From: Niabella sp.
Lineage (GTDB): Bacteria; Bacteroidota; Bacteroidia; Chitinophagales; Chitinophagaceae
Assembly: GCA_027493055.1 (NCBI GenBank)
Contig: JAPUDO010000060.1
Location: forward strand, 1 to 64,000
Reading direction: 5' to 3'
Length of the DNA: 64,000 nucleotides
Of the stretch, positions 54,188 to 63,073 are shown one piece after another (positions within the stretch are counted from its first letter, which is position 1; each line of letters starts with the position of its first letter). The notes under the pieces are model-generated. The model saw only the letters and a program-made list of their open reading frames with translations, searched no databases and had not been told where the DNA came from. Position numbers and translations under genes: made by a program.

Positions 54188-55453
54188 ATGAACAGCAGAA
54201 GACAGTTTATACAAAATGTATCTATAGCTTCAGCAGGGGCTGTGCTGCTACCTGTAACCGGTATGTTTGCAGCTTCGGGATCGCTAAAAGGAAAAAAAAT
54301 TCTTGTTCGCTCCGGCTGGCAAACGGTTAACATAGGAGATATAGGCCACACTTTTGGACTGCTGGCCATAATGGAAGAGCATTTACCCGGCGTGGAAATC
54401 ATATTATGGATAAAATCCTATGACAGGGGCGTGGCCGAATTACTGGAGCAGTATTTTCCCAAAGTGCAGCTCATTAAAAGTAAGCTGGAGGATAACGCCG
54501 CAGATGTAAAAAAAGCTTTTGATGATTGTTCTTTTTTTATACACAGCTCCGGCCCGTTTGTTACAGCACAAAAGGAATTGCAATCCTGGTGGGATATTAC
54601 GAAAAAGCCTTTTGGCATTTATGGGGTATCGTTAGATGAAGTTGGCAGTGACCTGGCTTCGCTTATTGAAAAAGCTTCTTTTTTCTACTGCCGCGATACC
54701 GAATCCTTAAAATATTTAAGAACGCTCAATAATAAATGCCCTGTACAGGGCTTTGCGCCGGATTCAACATTTGGAATAAAGATTTATAACGATAAAAAGG
54801 CCGCTGATTATTTGCAAGCGGCAGGGTTAAAAAAAAGCGGGTTTATTTGTGTGATTCCAAGATTGCGGTATACCCCTTACTGGCAAATGGTAAACAGGGC
54901 GCCTTCGGAAAGTGAAAAAGAGCGATATGCTATTTCTATGGCTTTTCAGGGACGTGATGGAGAAAAGATGCGTAGCGTAATTACCTCCTGGGTAAAAGCG
55001 ACCGGTCTTAAAGTACTGATATGTCCCGAAGTTACTTACCAGGTAGCATTTAGTAAAGAAAACTTATACGATCCGCTGCCGGATGATATAAAAAAGAATG
55101 TGGTATGGCGCGATAGCTTCTGGCTGCCTGATGAAGCTACCAGTGTTTATAAAAACGCGAGGGCGATGGTTTGCTGCGAGCCTCATTCGCTTATAATGGC
55201 AGTGGCAAATGGTATTCCCTCTATACATGTAAAGCAATCAACCGACACACGTAAAGGACAGATGTGGCGCGATATAGGGCTTGGCGACTGGTATTTCCTG
55301 ATGGATGAAACCCCGGCTTCACAGATCAGCATGGAATTACTCAATATTCATAATAATTATAGTGATGCACAAAAGAAAGTGAAGAAAGCTATGGATTACG
55401 TACGGGCGGTACAAAAAGATACGATGCTGGTCGTGAAAAAGAATATGAAATAA
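54188..55453 (+). CDS. Tat-exported polysaccharide pyruvyl transferase-like protein, copy 1
   Basis: A 421-residue protein with a twin-arginine signal (SRRQFIQ at residues 3-9, hydrophobic stretch to about 28). The rest reads as a polysaccharide pyruvyl transferase (PF04230, GT-B-like) fold: ILVRSGWQTVNIGDIGHT near residue 45 with the NxGD motif, FGIYGVSLDEVG, FYCRDTESLKYL, and the C-terminal CCEPHSLIMAVANGIPSIHV with the conserved His. Known members move pyruvate from phosphoenolpyruvate onto sugars in the cytoplasm. A Tat-exported version in a degradation locus has no obvious donor, so the reaction is unknown; it may act on, or bind, pyruvylated or related substituents (inference). A paralogue follows 25 bp later. 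Confidence 0.78.
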   Translation: MNSRRQFIQNVSIASAGAVLLPVTGMFAASGSLKGKKILVRSGWQTVNIGDIGHTFGLLAIMEEHLPGVEIILWIKSYDRGVAELLEQYFPKVQLIKSKLEDNAADVKKAFDDCSFFIHSSGPFVTAQKELQSWWDITKKPFGIYGVSLDEVGSDLASLIEKASFFYCRDTESLKYLRTLNNKCPVQGFAPDSTFGIKIYNDKKAADYLQAAGLKKSGFICVIPRLRYTPYWQMVNRAPSESEKERYAISMAFQGRDGEKMRSVITSWVKATGLKVLICPEVTYQVAFSKENLYDPLPDDIKKNVVWRDSFWLPDEATSVYKNARAMVCCEPHSLIMAVANGIPSIHVKQSTDTRKGQMWRDIGLGDWYFLMDETPASQISMELLNIHNNYSDAQKKVKKAMDYVRAVQKDTMLVVKKNMK

Positions 55454-55478
55454 AATATCCTGTTATAAAAACGTAAAG

Positions 55479-56747
55479 ATGACGAACAGAAGATCTTTTA
55501 TAAAAGAAGGGGCTGTAGCAGCTTTAGGCGCTGCTTTAATACCTTCCTGGGTGAAAGCTATAGGTACGGAAAGAAAAACGATTTTACTTTGCTCGTCCTG
55601 GCAAACTTTTAATATTGGTGATATAGCGCACACACCTGGCGTGCTGGCCATTTTTGAAAAACAATTGCCCAATGTTAATGTGATTTTGTGGCCGCACGAT
55701 GTAGCCAATGGTGTAAAAGAAATACTGGAAAGACGTTTTCCCCGTTACGCTATTGTTCAAACAGAAGAAGCGGTGGCTGCTGCTATCAAAAAAGCGGATA
55801 TGCTGGTACATGGCAGTGGGCCATCGCTGGTAGGCAGAAAAAATATTGTAAGATGGCGCAAAGAAACCAGTAAGCCTTATGGTATTTATGGTATTACTTT
55901 TCCCGGTATATATGCCGCAAAGCATGAAGTTATAAAAGCTACGCCTTTAGACACAGAGCTTGTAAGCAATGCGGCCTTCGCTTTCTTCAGGGATTCAGTA
56001 TCCCTGCAGTTTGCAAAAGATAACGGCATTTCCTGCCCTGTTATGGAGTTTGGCCCTGATGGTACTTTTGCGGTAGATCTTCACAATGATAAGGCTGCGC
56101 TTTCATTCATGAAAAAACACGGACTCAAAGAAGGTGAGTTTATGTGCTGTATTCCCCGTTACCGGTTTACTGAAGAGTGGCTGGCTAAAGGAAAGAACAG
56201 GCCTTACCGGCAGGACCATGTGGATTACAACAATAAAATGAAGGATCATGATAATGGCCCTTTACGCGAAGCTATCACCGCGGTAGTAAGGAAAACAAAA
56301 ATGAAAGTGTTGATTTGTCCTGAAGATGAAACACATGTAGCCCTGGGTAAATCCTTATTACTGGATCACCTGCCGGAGGATGTAAAGAAAAAAGTAGTAT
56401 GGAGGGACAGGTATTGGCTTACAGATGAAGCGCTCAGTACTTATAAAAGATCAGCCGGACTTTTTGGCCTGGAAATGCACTCGCCTATAATCTGTATAGG
56501 GCAGGGCGTGCCTGCCGTTGTTTGCCGCTTTTATGAACAAAGCACCAAAGGCTTTATGTGGAAAGATATTGGGTTGAACGATTGGTTGTTTGATATGGAC
56601 GATCCGGCACAAGTGAAGAATATAGTACCCACGGTACTCTCAATTGCCAGGAACCCTAAAGCAGCAAAAGCCAAAGCTCTGAAAGCAAGGGCTTATGTAC
56701 AAAAGCGACAAAAGGAAACCATGCAGATTTTAGCAAAATCTTTATAA
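55479..56747 (+). CDS. Tat-exported polysaccharide pyruvyl transferase-like protein, copy 2
   Basis: A 422-residue paralogue of the preceding gene. Twin-arginine signal NRRSFIK (residues 3-9), then LLCSSWQTFNIGDIAHTPG, YGIYGITFPGIYA, FAFFRDSVSLQFA, a CIPRYRFTEEWL segment, VLICPEDETHVALG, VVWRDRYWLTDEALSTYKRS and the C-terminal FGLEMHSPIICIGQGVPAVV with the conserved His. Segments shared by both copies, such as WQT.NIGDI.HT and MW(R/K)DIGL.DW, probably mark the active site. Both would be folded in the cytoplasm and exported ready-made by Tat, which fits a bound cofactor or metal. The LamG gene begins 1 bp after the stop. Confidence 0.78.
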   Translation: MTNRRSFIKEGAVAALGAALIPSWVKAIGTERKTILLCSSWQTFNIGDIAHTPGVLAIFEKQLPNVNVILWPHDVANGVKEILERRFPRYAIVQTEEAVAAAIKKADMLVHGSGPSLVGRKNIVRWRKETSKPYGIYGITFPGIYAAKHEVIKATPLDTELVSNAAFAFFRDSVSLQFAKDNGISCPVMEFGPDGTFAVDLHNDKAALSFMKKHGLKEGEFMCCIPRYRFTEEWLAKGKNRPYRQDHVDYNNKMKDHDNGPLREAITAVVRKTKMKVLICPEDETHVALGKSLLLDHLPEDVKKKVVWRDRYWLTDEALSTYKRSAGLFGLEMHSPIICIGQGVPAVVCRFYEQSTKGFMWKDIGLNDWLFDMDDPAQVKNIVPTVLSIARNPKAAKAKALKARAYVQKRQKETMQILAKSL

Positions 56748-56748
56748 A

Positions 56749-57609
56749 ATGAAGCCTTTTATAAACAAACCTTTACTGTTGCTAACTGCCGTTTTTTATT
56801 GTGCCAGCATAAATGCAAAAGCACAAAATTTTCGCAGTGTAATTGAAAAACAGCCAGGTTTAGTTGCCTTTTGGGATTTTGCTGATACCACAGGAAAACC
56901 AATAGCAGGAAGTGCCAAAAGTGTAAAGCTTTTACCTGCCGGCCAACCAAAATTTATTTCCGAAGGGCCTTTGTCAGGCAAGAGCATTGAATTAAACGGC
57001 AAAACCGATTATTGGTATATTAAACACGAAAACACAGAAAAACTAGATGTAAAAACAAATGCCGTAACAGTAATTGCCTGGGTAAAATGGTTGGGCGGTA
57101 CAGGTTTTGTTGCCGGCAAATGGAACGAGTACAAAGATGGCGGCAAGCGGCAATACGGTTTATTTGTATCGTTGCCATATTATAACGGTACGCAACAGGT
57201 TTGTGGCCATATTTCTAAAAACGGAGGGTCAACAAACCCATTCCCTTATAGTATAGACTATTCGGCCAGTCCGCAGAAAGTGCCTTTAAACACCTGGGTT
57301 TGTGCAACGTTTACATACGATGGAAAACATATTAAATCCTATTTAAATGGCGTATTTCAGCCACGTGAGCCCGAGCTGATACAACGTACTGCCGGTTTTT
57401 TGCCTGATAAACCCGAAGGGTTAACGCAGGTTAAGAATCCGTATTACTACCCTGATGGAATGGGTAATAACGGTTCTGATTTTACTGTTGGGGCAGTACA
57501 GCTTAAAACGGGAATGGGCAATTTTTTCAAAGGCCGGATCGGTGGTATCGCTGTATTCAACAGGGCACTGAGTGATAAAGAAATAGCGCGGGTGGCGGTA
57601 ATGCCTTAA
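56749..57609 (+). CDS. Secreted LamG/concanavalin A-like domain protein
   Basis: A 286-residue protein with signal peptide residues 1-25 and a single laminin-G/concanavalin A-like jelly roll: LVAFWDFADTTG, SIELNGKTDYWYI, VTVIAWVKWLGG, NTWVCATFTYDGKHIKSYLNGV and the ending FFKGRIGGIAVFNRALSDKEI, a standard LamG_3 pattern. No catalytic residues of a known glycoside hydrolase or lyase stand out, so it is most likely a carbohydrate-binding protein. It starts one base after the second pyruvyl-transferase-like gene, which suggests it works with that pair. The three genes may form a functional module. Confidence 0.8.
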   Translation: MKPFINKPLLLLTAVFYCASINAKAQNFRSVIEKQPGLVAFWDFADTTGKPIAGSAKSVKLLPAGQPKFISEGPLSGKSIELNGKTDYWYIKHENTEKLDVKTNAVTVIAWVKWLGGTGFVAGKWNEYKDGGKRQYGLFVSLPYYNGTQQVCGHISKNGGSTNPFPYSIDYSASPQKVPLNTWVCATFTYDGKHIKSYLNGVFQPREPELIQRTAGFLPDKPEGLTQVKNPYYYPDGMGNNGSDFTVGAVQLKTGMGNFFKGRIGGIAVFNRALSDKEIARVAVMP

Positions 57610-57657
57610 TCGGCGGATACTATTTTTATCGGACCTTAATCATTAATACTTCCGAAA

Positions 57658-59100
57658 ATGAAAAAGTACAGCAAATATTTTTTACTGATATATGTTGGGT
57701 GCATAGCGGGTATTTATGCTTCAGCTCAGCCCAACTGGGGTATGCCAAGAGTAGCCAATACCCAAACCCCTTACGGCGAGATGACGCATCGTATTAATAA
57801 TACCCCCAAATATATAGCAGCGGAAAAACCACCAATGGGCTGGAATTCATGGAACAATTTCGGGCTGCAGATAACAGAGGACGAGTTTAAAAAGCAGGTA
57901 GATTACGTAGCCGAAAAATTAAAATCTTCCGGGTATGAATATGTGGTCATTGATGCTTCCTGGTATTCACCAAGTGTATCTGCCGACAGGAAAAGCCCCT
58001 TTCACCACCCTTCGTATGCACGCCACGATGCAGAGCTGGATATGTATGGAAGGTTCCTTCCTGCAAAAAATAAATTTCCGGGTGCTAAAGGCTCGTTTAA
58101 ATACCTGGCAGATTATGTACACAAAAAGGGGTTGAAGTTGGGTATTCATATTCAGCGGGGTATTCCATGGCAGGCAGTAGAAAATGATATGCCGGTTTTG
58201 GGAACAGGTTTTAAGGCAAAAGATATAGCTAATCCTGCAGATATGTGTTTGTGGTTTAATGCAACTTATGGAGTGGATGTGAGTAAACCCGGGGGGCAGG
58301 AATATTATAATTCCATTTTTGAGCTGTATGCTTCATGGGGTGTGGACTTTGTTAAGGTAGATGATCTTTCAATGCCATACCATGCCGATGAAATAACAGC
58401 GATACGAAAAGCAATTGAGAAAACAGGCAGGAAAATGGTTTTCAGTACTTCTCCCGGCAGCACTCCTTTAACAGCCAGGATGCATATAATGAACAATGCA
58501 GATATGTTTCGTGTATCATCAGACTTTTGGGATACCTGGCCTCAGTTAAAAAAACAGTTTGAATATGCCAGACAGTGGGCTATACATAGTGTTCATGTAC
58601 CCGGCCGGTGGCCCGACCTGGATATGCTGCCGGTTGGCAAAATTGGTACGAGAAGTGGTGATGCGGGAGGCGAGCGGCAGACCAGGTTTACAAAGGATGA
58701 GCAGTTTACCTTATACACACTTTGGGCCATCAGCCGGTCCCCGTTAATTATTAGTAATGATCTCACCCAGAACGATGATTTCACATTAAAGCTGCTTACT
58801 AACAAAGAAGTGATTGCAGTGAATCAGGCCGGATCAATGCAGCGTGAAATATATAATAAGGGAGGTATTATAGCATGGGTTTCAGATGCCGGAGATATAG
58901 GCGCTAAGTACGTTGCAGTTTTTAATCTTAACGATAATGAAGAACAGGTAAATATTGATTTTAGTGACCTAAAGCTTAGTTCCGGCCTTAAAGCCAGGGA
59001 TTTATGGAAACAAAAGGATATAGGCCTGATGAAAGATAAACTGGTTTCAAAAGTTGCAGCGCATGGAGTTGTGCTTTATAAGCTGGAGAACTACAATTAG
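57658..59100 (+). CDS. GH27 alpha-galactosidase
   Basis: A 480-residue retaining enzyme that removes terminal alpha-D-galactose (some members act on alpha-N-acetylgalactosamine or beta-L-arabinopyranose). Signal peptide residues 1-23. The GH27 opening PPMGWNSWNNFGLQI is at about residue 58; nucleophile Asp235 in VKVDDLSMPY and acid/base Asp289 in RVSSDFWDTW. WAISRSPLIISNDL begins the C-terminal part, and an antiparallel beta-domain ends it (AHGVVLYKL). It replaces the common C-x-x-DxC pattern by KVDDLS, a known variant. It suggests galactose in the target glycan, which is of interest beside pyruvyl-transferase-like genes because pyruvate ketals often sit on galactose. Confidence 0.92.
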   Translation: MKKYSKYFLLIYVGCIAGIYASAQPNWGMPRVANTQTPYGEMTHRINNTPKYIAAEKPPMGWNSWNNFGLQITEDEFKKQVDYVAEKLKSSGYEYVVIDASWYSPSVSADRKSPFHHPSYARHDAELDMYGRFLPAKNKFPGAKGSFKYLADYVHKKGLKLGIHIQRGIPWQAVENDMPVLGTGFKAKDIANPADMCLWFNATYGVDVSKPGGQEYYNSIFELYASWGVDFVKVDDLSMPYHADEITAIRKAIEKTGRKMVFSTSPGSTPLTARMHIMNNADMFRVSSDFWDTWPQLKKQFEYARQWAIHSVHVPGRWPDLDMLPVGKIGTRSGDAGGERQTRFTKDEQFTLYTLWAISRSPLIISNDLTQNDDFTLKLLTNKEVIAVNQAGSMQREIYNKGGIIAWVSDAGDIGAKYVAVFNLNDNEEQVNIDFSDLKLSSGLKARDLWKQKDIGLMKDKLVSKVAAHGVVLYKLENYN

Positions 59101-59121
59101 TATGAAGAAAAATAGTTTAAA

Positions 59122-60024
59122 ATGAAAATTCTTTACAGCGTGCTGGTTATAATTGCCTTGCTTCCTGGTGTTCAGTCACATGCACAAAAAGATGCCAGCC
59201 ACATCAGGTTATTTATAATAGGCAATAGTTTTTCACAAAATGCTTCAAGGTATTTAAAGCAAATAGCTGAAAGGGGAGATTGTCAGCTTACAATAGGTCG
59301 GGCGGAACTTGGAGGTTGCCCATTGCAAAGGCATTGGGATTCTGTGGCAGTGAACCTTTTGGACTCTTTAAGAGGGAAGGCGTATAATGGCAGGTCATTA
59401 AAAGAACTTTTGTCAAACGGCAAATGGGACATAGTAACCATTCAGCAGTATTCATTGCTTTCGGGCGATACGGCAACCTATCAACCCTATGCCCGGAAGC
59501 TGTATGCCTTTATAAAAGAGTTACAGCCCGATGCTGAAGTAGTGATTCATCAGACATGGGCCTACCGGTCAGATGCAAAGAATTTTGGAAAGATAAGTGG
59601 AAATAAAAGAGCTGGTTCTCAGAAGGAAATGTGGGAAAGATCCCGGTACGCTTACCACAAACTGGCTGGAGATTTAGGAGGGCTGCGCATTATTCCGGTG
59701 GGCGATGCTTTTTATGCAGCAGCAACGGATAAAGAATGGTCGTTTGTAAAAGATAATAGTTTTGATGAGGGAAATCCGGTACAGTCCCAACTTCCTGCCG
59801 AAGCTAATTCTTTGAACGTTGGGTATTTCTGGAAAGATGGCAGGCTTCAGTTCGATCCCAATCATGCTAATGAAGCGGGTTGCTATTTGGCGGGGCTGGT
59901 TTGGTATGGATTCCTCTTTAAACAAAACATTCAAAAAGTATCCTTTAAGCCCGGAGAAGTGTCAGAAAATTTTGCAGCGTTCCTCAAAAATACTGCACTC
60001 CAAACGCTTCGCAGCCACCGATGA
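59122..60024 (+). CDS. SGNH-type hydrolase, DUF4886-like
   Basis: A 300-residue secreted protein with signal peptide residues 1-22. The SGNH signature IGNSFSQNA gives Ser36, GGCPLQRHWD and TIQQYSLLSGD follow, and DPNHANEAGCYLAG provides Asp245 and His248 (D-x-x-H block). This pattern fits DUF4886, a family of probable carbohydrate esterases. It probably removes acetyl or similar esters from the polysaccharide or its oligosaccharides. The next gene begins 14 bp downstream. Confidence 0.8.
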   Translation: MKILYSVLVIIALLPGVQSHAQKDASHIRLFIIGNSFSQNASRYLKQIAERGDCQLTIGRAELGGCPLQRHWDSVAVNLLDSLRGKAYNGRSLKELLSNGKWDIVTIQQYSLLSGDTATYQPYARKLYAFIKELQPDAEVVIHQTWAYRSDAKNFGKISGNKRAGSQKEMWERSRYAYHKLAGDLGGLRIIPVGDAFYAAATDKEWSFVKDNSFDEGNPVQSQLPAEANSLNVGYFWKDGRLQFDPNHANEAGCYLAGLVWYGFLFKQNIQKVSFKPGEVSENFAAFLKNTALQTLRSHR

Positions 60025-60038
60025 TATAAACGTGTTAT

Positions 60039-61955
60039 ATGACTTCAAAAAGTATTATAAAAAAGACGTTCATTGCTTTGGCAGGATATATCTGCCTGGT
60101 GATGCCATTATATGCCCAAAGGATCATGGTTGTGGAACCTCCTGATATTGATCGGGTAAAGGAAATTGCAGTATTGCTGCCAGAGAAGCCGAAGGGGTTT
60201 GGTGATCCTGTTCAGGTTCGCGGCCGGTGGGACAGCCTTTACACTACCGGCGCATTTTTGCGGTTGATAAATGAAGCGGATAGCATTAGCAGCGTGCCAT
60301 TTCCTGAACTAACGGAGGCTATTTATATGAGCTATTATAAAGGGAAGGATTCTGAAACGTCCAAGCGGTTTATTATGAAACGCAGAATGTTGCTCGCAAA
60401 AATGATTTGGGCCGAATGTCTTACCAACAGGGGAACGTACATGCCTGCTATTATTCATGCGCTCCGGAGCATTGTTAATACCCGAACCTGGACGTTTCCT
60501 GCCGAAGACAGGGAAAAGACAAACTGGGAGGGGAAACGTTACACTATAGGCTTAAGCTCTTCTGCTTATGGGTCTGATATGGCTCAGGCCCTCTATCTTC
60601 TTGATAGCAAACTGCCAGGCGACTTAAAGGAACAAATAAAAACAGCCCTCTATCAAAGAATCTTTAGGCCGGTGCTTCATGCTGTAAATACCGGTAATGT
60701 TAATAATGAGTTCCGGTCTTTAAAAGATATAGGAAATCATAACCCGGTGGAGCTTGCCAATGTATTAGGCGCTGCTTTTGCAGTTCTGGAAGATAAACAG
60801 CAGCGTGCGGTGTTTGCAGCTATAGCTGAGAAATATTCGGTGAACTATTTTGAAAGTTATTTGGATGACGGCTATTGCACTGAAGGAATAGGTTACTACT
60901 CGTATGGATTTACGCACTACGTTTTTTTGAGAGAGCTGCTATGGCAGGCCACCCATGGGAAAATAGATCTGTTCCAAAGGCCCAAAGTAGCTAAAATGGC
61001 CAGGTTCGCCCCTGCAATGGAAATCATTAATAGCGTATATCCTGCTATCAGCGATTGCGAACAGTATATAAAGCCGTGGCATCAGTTAATGTATTATCTT
61101 AATAAAAACAATGATCTTGGCCTTTCAGCATATAGCCGGCTTTCCACTGATATAGAGCAGCCATCGCTTTGCTGGATGATGTTCTTTTTCCCCAACGCAG
61201 CATCCGCATATCCCGATAGCGATAATAGTTTCAAATCATTGCCGGTACGTGATTATTTTAATGATGCTGGCGTGCTTACGGTAAGGCCTCTTGCAGGTTC
61301 GCTCTTTAATATGGGCGCTACTTTGAAGGGCGGCAATAATGCGGAACAGCACAACCATAATGATTTAGGCTCTTACTCCATAGTTGTAGGGGACGAATTA
61401 ATTACCGGCGATGTTGGCCTTGCCACTTACACGCCTAAATACTTTACAAAGGAACGATATGATCTGTTTAAAACAACCTCATCCTACGGGCACAATGTGC
61501 CTCTTATTAATGGCATTCAGCAGTTTGCCGGTAAAGATGCGGTAGCCAGAATTATAAAGACCGGCTTTAGTGATCAGCAGGATGAATTTGCTATGGATCT
61601 TGCTTCCGCATATAAAGCGGATGACTTAAAAAAGCTGGTAAGGACGTTCACTTACAACCGGGGAAGTAAACACACTCCAGGTTATTTGCGGGTACGGGAT
61701 GATTTCTGTTTTAGCAAAAATACGGCTTTTGAAACCGCTATAATTACACGATACGGATGGCGCAGGGTTAATGAAAATACAATTGAAATTATTGGTGCGC
61801 GTGCTGTACTGCAGGCTACGATCCATAGTTCTGTGCCATCTTTTAACATAAGTAGCGAGGTGATTGATGAAGGGCCAATGCCTTATACCCGGATTGCCAT
61901 AAAGTTGCCAGCAACTATGAATGGACATGTGAGTATTGAGTTTAAAACAAAATAA
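60039..61955 (+). CDS. Heparinase II/III-like protein, candidate polysaccharide lyase
   Basis: A 638-residue secreted protein (signal peptide residues 1-26). An (alpha/alpha)n toroid (about 30-390) is followed by an antiparallel beta-sandwich, as in heparinase II/III, alginate and chondroitin lyases. Candidate active-site residues are Asn233-His234-Asn235 in IGNHNPVELANV, Tyr286/Tyr287/Tyr289 in EGIGYYSYGF and His438/His440 in QHNHNDLGSYS. These match the layout in which Tyr and His abstract the C5 proton of a uronic acid. It is the best lyase candidate in the window and would feed the two GH88 enzymes. The lyase family number and substrate are not determinable by eye. Confidence 0.75.
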   Translation: MTSKSIIKKTFIALAGYICLVMPLYAQRIMVVEPPDIDRVKEIAVLLPEKPKGFGDPVQVRGRWDSLYTTGAFLRLINEADSISSVPFPELTEAIYMSYYKGKDSETSKRFIMKRRMLLAKMIWAECLTNRGTYMPAIIHALRSIVNTRTWTFPAEDREKTNWEGKRYTIGLSSSAYGSDMAQALYLLDSKLPGDLKEQIKTALYQRIFRPVLHAVNTGNVNNEFRSLKDIGNHNPVELANVLGAAFAVLEDKQQRAVFAAIAEKYSVNYFESYLDDGYCTEGIGYYSYGFTHYVFLRELLWQATHGKIDLFQRPKVAKMARFAPAMEIINSVYPAISDCEQYIKPWHQLMYYLNKNNDLGLSAYSRLSTDIEQPSLCWMMFFFPNAASAYPDSDNSFKSLPVRDYFNDAGVLTVRPLAGSLFNMGATLKGGNNAEQHNHNDLGSYSIVVGDELITGDVGLATYTPKYFTKERYDLFKTTSSYGHNVPLINGIQQFAGKDAVARIIKTGFSDQQDEFAMDLASAYKADDLKKLVRTFTYNRGSKHTPGYLRVRDDFCFSKNTAFETAIITRYGWRRVNENTIEIIGARAVLQATIHSSVPSFNISSEVIDEGPMPYTRIAIKLPATMNGHVSIEFKTK

Positions 61956-61966
61956 AAATTATTGAA

Positions 61967-63067
61967 ATGAAACTTATAGCTGGTTTACTTATCATTAGTC
62001 TGTCCTGTGCTGCTAACAAGGCTGACACGGTGGCGCCCTTTAAAGCCAGCCAGGGAATCCTGCTTTTTAATTCAGGTTTTGAAGGAGATACATACGTTAG
62101 TATAGCTTCAGCCCAGATTGAAAAGCTTGCAGGAGCAGATCATACTGTTGAAGCCCCCAATAACTGGACAACTTTCTGCACAAAAGGAGGCTATCCTGCT
62201 GCAGGAAATTTCAGCATTTTTTACGAAGGTGGTGATAGCACCAAACGTAAAGCCCGTTTGGTGAAAGATCCGAAAAATAGTATGAACACGGTATTAAAGT
62301 TTACGGTATATGAGGCAAATGTTGTAAAAGAAGGGGAGGCGGATCCTTATAAAACAAGGATACAGGGCCAGGTAAGCAATACGGCTCCGGGTATCAAAAA
62401 ATATTACCAATCGGTAAAGATGTATTTCCCATCGGCTACCATGAATGTATTGAAAAATTATCCCGAAAATATAACCTGGTTCTCTCTGGCCGAGTTTTGG
62501 AATAATGCGGCCTGGGGAAACGTTCCTAAAGATCCTTACCGGCTTACAGTGGGTATGGGACATAAGGCTGGTGGCGCAAATCCGTTTTACTTTCATTTCA
62601 GCTGCGACAAGTATGCCATTCAATTTAAAGCGGATGGAAAAACACCTGAAAAATATATTCCTACTAAGATTGCCGGCAGGGGTAATGAAATCTTCTCCAT
62701 TCCATTTGATACCTGGCTTACTGTTGAGTATTACTACCAGGAAGGGAATTGGGCAGCTTTTTCAACAAGGCCCGCCGGACATTTTTATATGTCTGTACAA
62801 CCGGAAGGCAAACCAAAGATCATTTTGTTCAACGAAAGGGTAGCTACTATTCATCCTGACGAAACGGTGCCGCCCGATGGTTTAACATCCTATCACCCTT
62901 TGAAGTTTTATACCAATAAACAAATTGCCATGTATATGAAAGCAAATCATACTCCGCTGGAAATGATGTGGGACGATTTAAAGATATATAACGACAGGGT
63001 CCCGGACGATGCAGCCCTTATTGCGGAGTTAAATAAACCCTTAACTTTTTATCAACGGCTTAAATAG
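61967..63067 (+). CDS. Jelly-roll protein, candidate polysaccharide lyase (PF14099-like)
   Basis: A 366-residue secreted protein; the short N-terminal hydrophobic stretch ends in LSCAAN, possibly a lipoprotein cysteine at residue 14. The sequence NSGFEGDTYV, KARLVKDPKNSMNTVLKFTV, KTRIQGQVSN, VKMYFPSATM, ITWFSLAEFWNN, FDTWLTVEYYYQEGN and a final MMWDDLKIYND give the strand pattern of concanavalin A-like jelly rolls such as heparin lyase I or glucuronan lyase. I cannot identify certain catalytic residues, so a binding role is also possible. It follows the heparinase II/III-like gene by 11 bp, which supports a role on the same uronic-acid-containing chain. Confidence 0.55.
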   Translation: MKLIAGLLIISLSCAANKADTVAPFKASQGILLFNSGFEGDTYVSIASAQIEKLAGADHTVEAPNNWTTFCTKGGYPAAGNFSIFYEGGDSTKRKARLVKDPKNSMNTVLKFTVYEANVVKEGEADPYKTRIQGQVSNTAPGIKKYYQSVKMYFPSATMNVLKNYPENITWFSLAEFWNNAAWGNVPKDPYRLTVGMGHKAGGANPFYFHFSCDKYAIQFKADGKTPEKYIPTKIAGRGNEIFSIPFDTWLTVEYYYQEGNWAAFSTRPAGHFYMSVQPEGKPKIILFNERVATIHPDETVPPDGLTSYHPLKFYTNKQIAMYMKANHTPLEMMWDDLKIYNDRVPDDAALIAELNKPLTFYQRLK

Positions 63068-63073
63068 AAATAA

